Assembly (NCBI GenBank): GCA_023135545.1
Contig: JAGLSY010000045.1
Span: forward strand, 1-8,057
DNA length: 8,057 nt
DNA from: Thermoplasmata archaeon
GTDB lineage: Archaea; Thermoplasmatota; Thermoplasmata; SG8-5; JAGLSY01
Direction of reading: 5' to 3'
The first letter of the stretch is position 1; the number at the start of each line of letters is the position of its first letter. A model generated the notes under the pieces. That model ran no database searches. It had not been told where the DNA came from and was given only the letters and a program-made list of their open reading frames with translations. Below are positions 7,001 through 8,057 of the stretch, piece after piece. The position numbers were made by a program, and so were the translations under genes.

Positions 7001-7977
7001 CCTGTCCAAGTGTCCTGAACCCATAAATCCCATTCTTGATTGATCAACTCTCCGTTGAAATCACTTATTCCAGTCACTGTCAAGTCTATATCCCAGTCAT
7101 CATCTATGTCATCATCAAACCCGCCATCAGTACTGGTGCCATAATTGTCCCATAATCGGTAATTGTACGTAAGGTCAAAGTCATTGAGTTCGACAATCAG
7201 ATCGCTGACGTATGTGTGCTGAACAAGTATGTGGACATCAACACTCGTCACAATGGCACCGGCAGGGGCACTATCTATAACGATGGCACTATAAGTCCAG
7301 CTCCCATCATCTGGAATTGCCACGTCCGTGGTATTCTGGCCGCTTTCCCAATCAGTGATAGAGGCCACACTTCCAACGGCTGAGCAATAATAGCTGTTGG
7401 AAGGACTGGCAGGGCTGTACCTAACTGTGCTTGGGCCCCAGTAGTCCTCCCCATCGGCCGTATTATAGTCCCCTACGGTCCAACCATCTATCTGTTCCGC
7501 GTACTCGGCGGTGTCGTAGTAGATCGTATGAGAGCCGGTAGTACCGCCGACTCCAGCACAATAGAGACTGGAGCTCCCATAACATGGGCGGTCGGTTGTG
7601 GATGCCCAGTAATCTGCTCCATTGCCTGCATCCAGGTCGGTAATGGTCCATCCATCGGTCCCGGTCTCGAAATCATCGTAAAAAATATAAGATTCCGGGG
7701 AGGCGCGAGTGCCGGTCCTGGCAGATGGCTCAATGTCAGGATTCACCGCTCCGTGTCCGTGTGTGTTTACGTCAGAATAACAGTGCTCTACGTCAAGGTT
7801 GCCTGATGTACGGGGAACGGTGTCTAAGTCCTCTGCCGCAGGATTAGATAGGGTGTCCTGTTCAGTGTAATCTGTAGCGATACTAGAAAACGAAACAAGT
7901 ATCAGCACTGCAAAGACTATGAGAGAGAATGTTTTGCTGGTATTGTGCGGTTTGTCATGTTTCGTTCCTATCCTCAT
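4093..7977 (-). CDS. Large secreted multidomain protein: MAM-like, P-domain, FnIII, Ig-like, GWN C-terminal domain
   Basis: The 1294-residue protein has a signal peptide (about 16-35) and a linker. Two MAM-like N-terminal halves follow (about 96-145 and 150-203), then a proprotein-convertase P domain (about 205-340, with HTYVSDLIVEL and WDLWVQDTWTGDTGYIDEW). Next come two MAM-like C-terminal halves (about 345-465 and 470-588), one complete MAM-like domain (589-743), two FnIII domains (744-838, 839-943), an Ig-like domain (944-1037) and a third FnIII (1038-1132). The last domain (about 1134-1294) has twin GWN motifs (EGWNLVS and TGWNFVG) and ends in GYWIKVSSGCVWTISN. There is no C-terminal membrane helix or sorting signal, so the protein is released or held by a partner. 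No protease or hydrolase motif such as HExxH is visible. The ATG at 7975-7977 has GAGGT six bases upstream. It heads a three-gene operon. A role in adhesion or polymer binding is inferred only. Confidence 0.93.
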   Translation of the reverse strand: MRIGTKHDKPHNTSKTFSLIVFAVLILVSFSSIATDYTEQDTLSNPAAEDLDTVPRTSGNLDVEHCYSDVNTHGHGAVNPDIEPSARTGTRASPESYIFYDDFETGTDGWTITDLDAGNGADYWASTTDRPCYGSSSLYCAGVGGTTGSHTIYYDTAEYAEQIDGWTVGDYNTADGEDYWGPSTVRYSPASPSNSYYCSAVGSVASITDWESGQNTTDVAIPDDGSWTYSAIVIDSAPAGAIVTSVDVHILVQHTYVSDLIVELNDFDLTYNYRLWDNYGTSTDGGFDDDIDDDWDIDLTVTGISDFNGELINQEWDLWVQDTWTGDTGYIDEWWIEIDYTNPDQHYDDFMDAYMKKEVDLTGQTGCSLSYHYWLDIEDGYDYAYVKMATTNYADPNDPGWTTVDTLSDNYDSGDYDDTWDGIWWSSGSLDISAFDGQRAYILFQIHSDGLQVREGWYIDNIEITGTGNEYDDYMDSYAEVTVDLTGYSNAYLACVFWMDAEDFYDTFRISVNRGAGWRDLLLLNDGADEYQYDAYDPDIYARIWWQTDHLDLTPECGYSNVQIRLWFTSDLSTTREGIYIDEFEIASVFFYDDMESGTNEWTSTHSTQPNWHQVSTDYYSFDTSWWCGSDGTGEYGNGMDEYLTHSFDLTYAEAATLQFLLTGRTEQDFDFLFIGISVDNGNSWDYYGGLTGDYSDGWYSVEIDLSGYTRHTALVTFDFYSDKTATDIGFWIDDVNIFGTVDLTPPSQVLNLRVTAPPQGRALDIQWDANVEFDISGYNIYRSLVSGSSYSLIATSSTNSYLDTGLTDGTTYYYVISAFDIAGNEGIQSAEDSGVPADTTPPAAVAEVYAEDLGIGGLVNISWLPGVEPDIAGYRIYYDTINFNLTTSATYYLGSPDDNQSATWCHVSGLTNDIQYYFGVTAIDKSSNENTSILKSAVVTPTDHTPPTVNIDTPGEGTTHSGQVRIIVYAADDCGIKCVYVSIDKGPPQPCIQTAFGWEYMWDSTTVADGTHTIDANATDNNGNIGYSTDISVEIDNTAPDPPSDLQITLSGNDIMLSWGPSPSPDFSHYTIYRDISPDISYSTPYNTTTGNSWTDIGAGDGDWQNYFYVVRAVDDVGNEDANEIKVGKFVKSLVEGWNLVSTPLILQDNSLTSVLQTVSWDYAQYYNASDTTDHWKTNSIYRPDVLDDLWTLNYTNALWMNVSVVGDHMITVGLVPTITSIQLETGWNFVGYSCFTDQTVEEALSGIPYEMVEAFDPVAPYGLNVMAGSDTMSCGNGYWIKVSSGCVWTISN
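5737..5744 (-). repeat. Homopolymeric C8 tract inside the large secreted protein gene
   Basis: Eight consecutive G on the plus strand read as C on the coding strand, encoding part of Thr745 plus Pro746 and Pro747. The tract sits at the junction between the last MAM-like domain and the first FnIII domain. The reading frame is intact through it. Such tracts can slip during replication and are also frequent sites of sequencing error. Confidence 0.9.
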
Positions 7978-7983
7978 ATTTCT

Positions 7984-7988
7984 ACCTC
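7984..7988 (-). promoter_or_regulatory. Ribosome-binding site for the large secreted protein gene
   Basis: Read on the minus strand, GAGGT lies six bases before the ATG at 7975-7977. It is the clearest Shine-Dalgarno match in the window and supports this start. An AT-rich TTTTAATG at 8009-8016 is the nearest TATA-like candidate, but it is placed too close to the site to be convincing, so the operon promoter may lie beyond the window. Confidence 0.6.
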
Positions 7989-8009
7989 AGATAAACAGAG
8001 GTCGCCCCA

Positions 8010-8057
8010 TTAAAAGGAGAAAGCACCAGGATAGTGATCCTCTTCTTCAGGATTGGA
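8010..8057 (-). CDS. Possible C-terminal end of an upstream gene (uncertain)
   Basis: One minus-strand frame is open from the window edge to a TAA at 8010-8012 and encodes the acidic tail SNPEEEDHYPGAFSF. If real, it would end 32 bases before the large secreted protein gene and could be an earlier member of the same operon. A second minus-strand frame is also open, from the edge to a TAG at 7981-7983, so the sequence does not show which, if either, is used. Fifteen codons are too few to identify a product. Confidence 0.2.
   Translation of the reverse strand, partial: SNPEEEDHYPGAFSF

Noticed and set aside
6664..7026. 120-codon plus-strand open frame rich in Ile and Val
   Set aside because: It looks membrane-like, but it is antisense to Asp/Tyr-rich MAM-like and P-domain coding sequence, and antisense Asp codons read as Ile or Val.

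Overview
The window looks archaeal, most likely Euryarchaeota of the Thermoplasmatota type, although the lineage is an inference. Supporting signs are a tRNA-Thr without an encoded CCA and with a U discriminator base, TATA/BRE-like promoters, a gene that looks leaderless, GGTGAT and GAGGT ribosome-binding sites, and large N-glycosylation-rich surface proteins built from CARDB, fibronectin III and MAM-like domains. No plasmid, phage, insertion sequence or CRISPR signature was seen.

Layout. Bases 1-641 (minus strand) hold the 5' part of an rqcH/NEMF-type ribosome quality-control gene that runs off the left edge. It is read divergently from a tRNA-Thr(GGT) gene at 733-804, and the 91 bases between them carry promoter-like elements for both. 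The tRNA is followed by an oligo-T tract and by an inverted 16-base copy of its own T-arm and acceptor end.

Bases 876-7977 (minus strand) are a compact operon of three exported proteins, transcribed from right to left. The first is a 1294-residue secreted protein with MAM-like halves, a proprotein-convertase P domain, three FnIII domains, one Ig-like domain and a C-terminal GWN-type domain. It has no membrane anchor. The second is a 598-residue CARDB/Ig-like protein with one C-terminal membrane helix, starting 12 bases after the first gene ends. The third is a protein of about 472 residues whose seven repeats suggest a seven-bladed beta-propeller, also with a C-terminal membrane helix. It probably starts inside the end of the second gene.

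A working model is that two anchored glycoproteins and one large unanchored multidomain protein form a surface complex for adhesion or for binding a polymer. No catalytic domain is visible in any of the three, so this is inference from architecture and gene order. At the far right, 8010-8057 may hold the last codons of an upstream gene.
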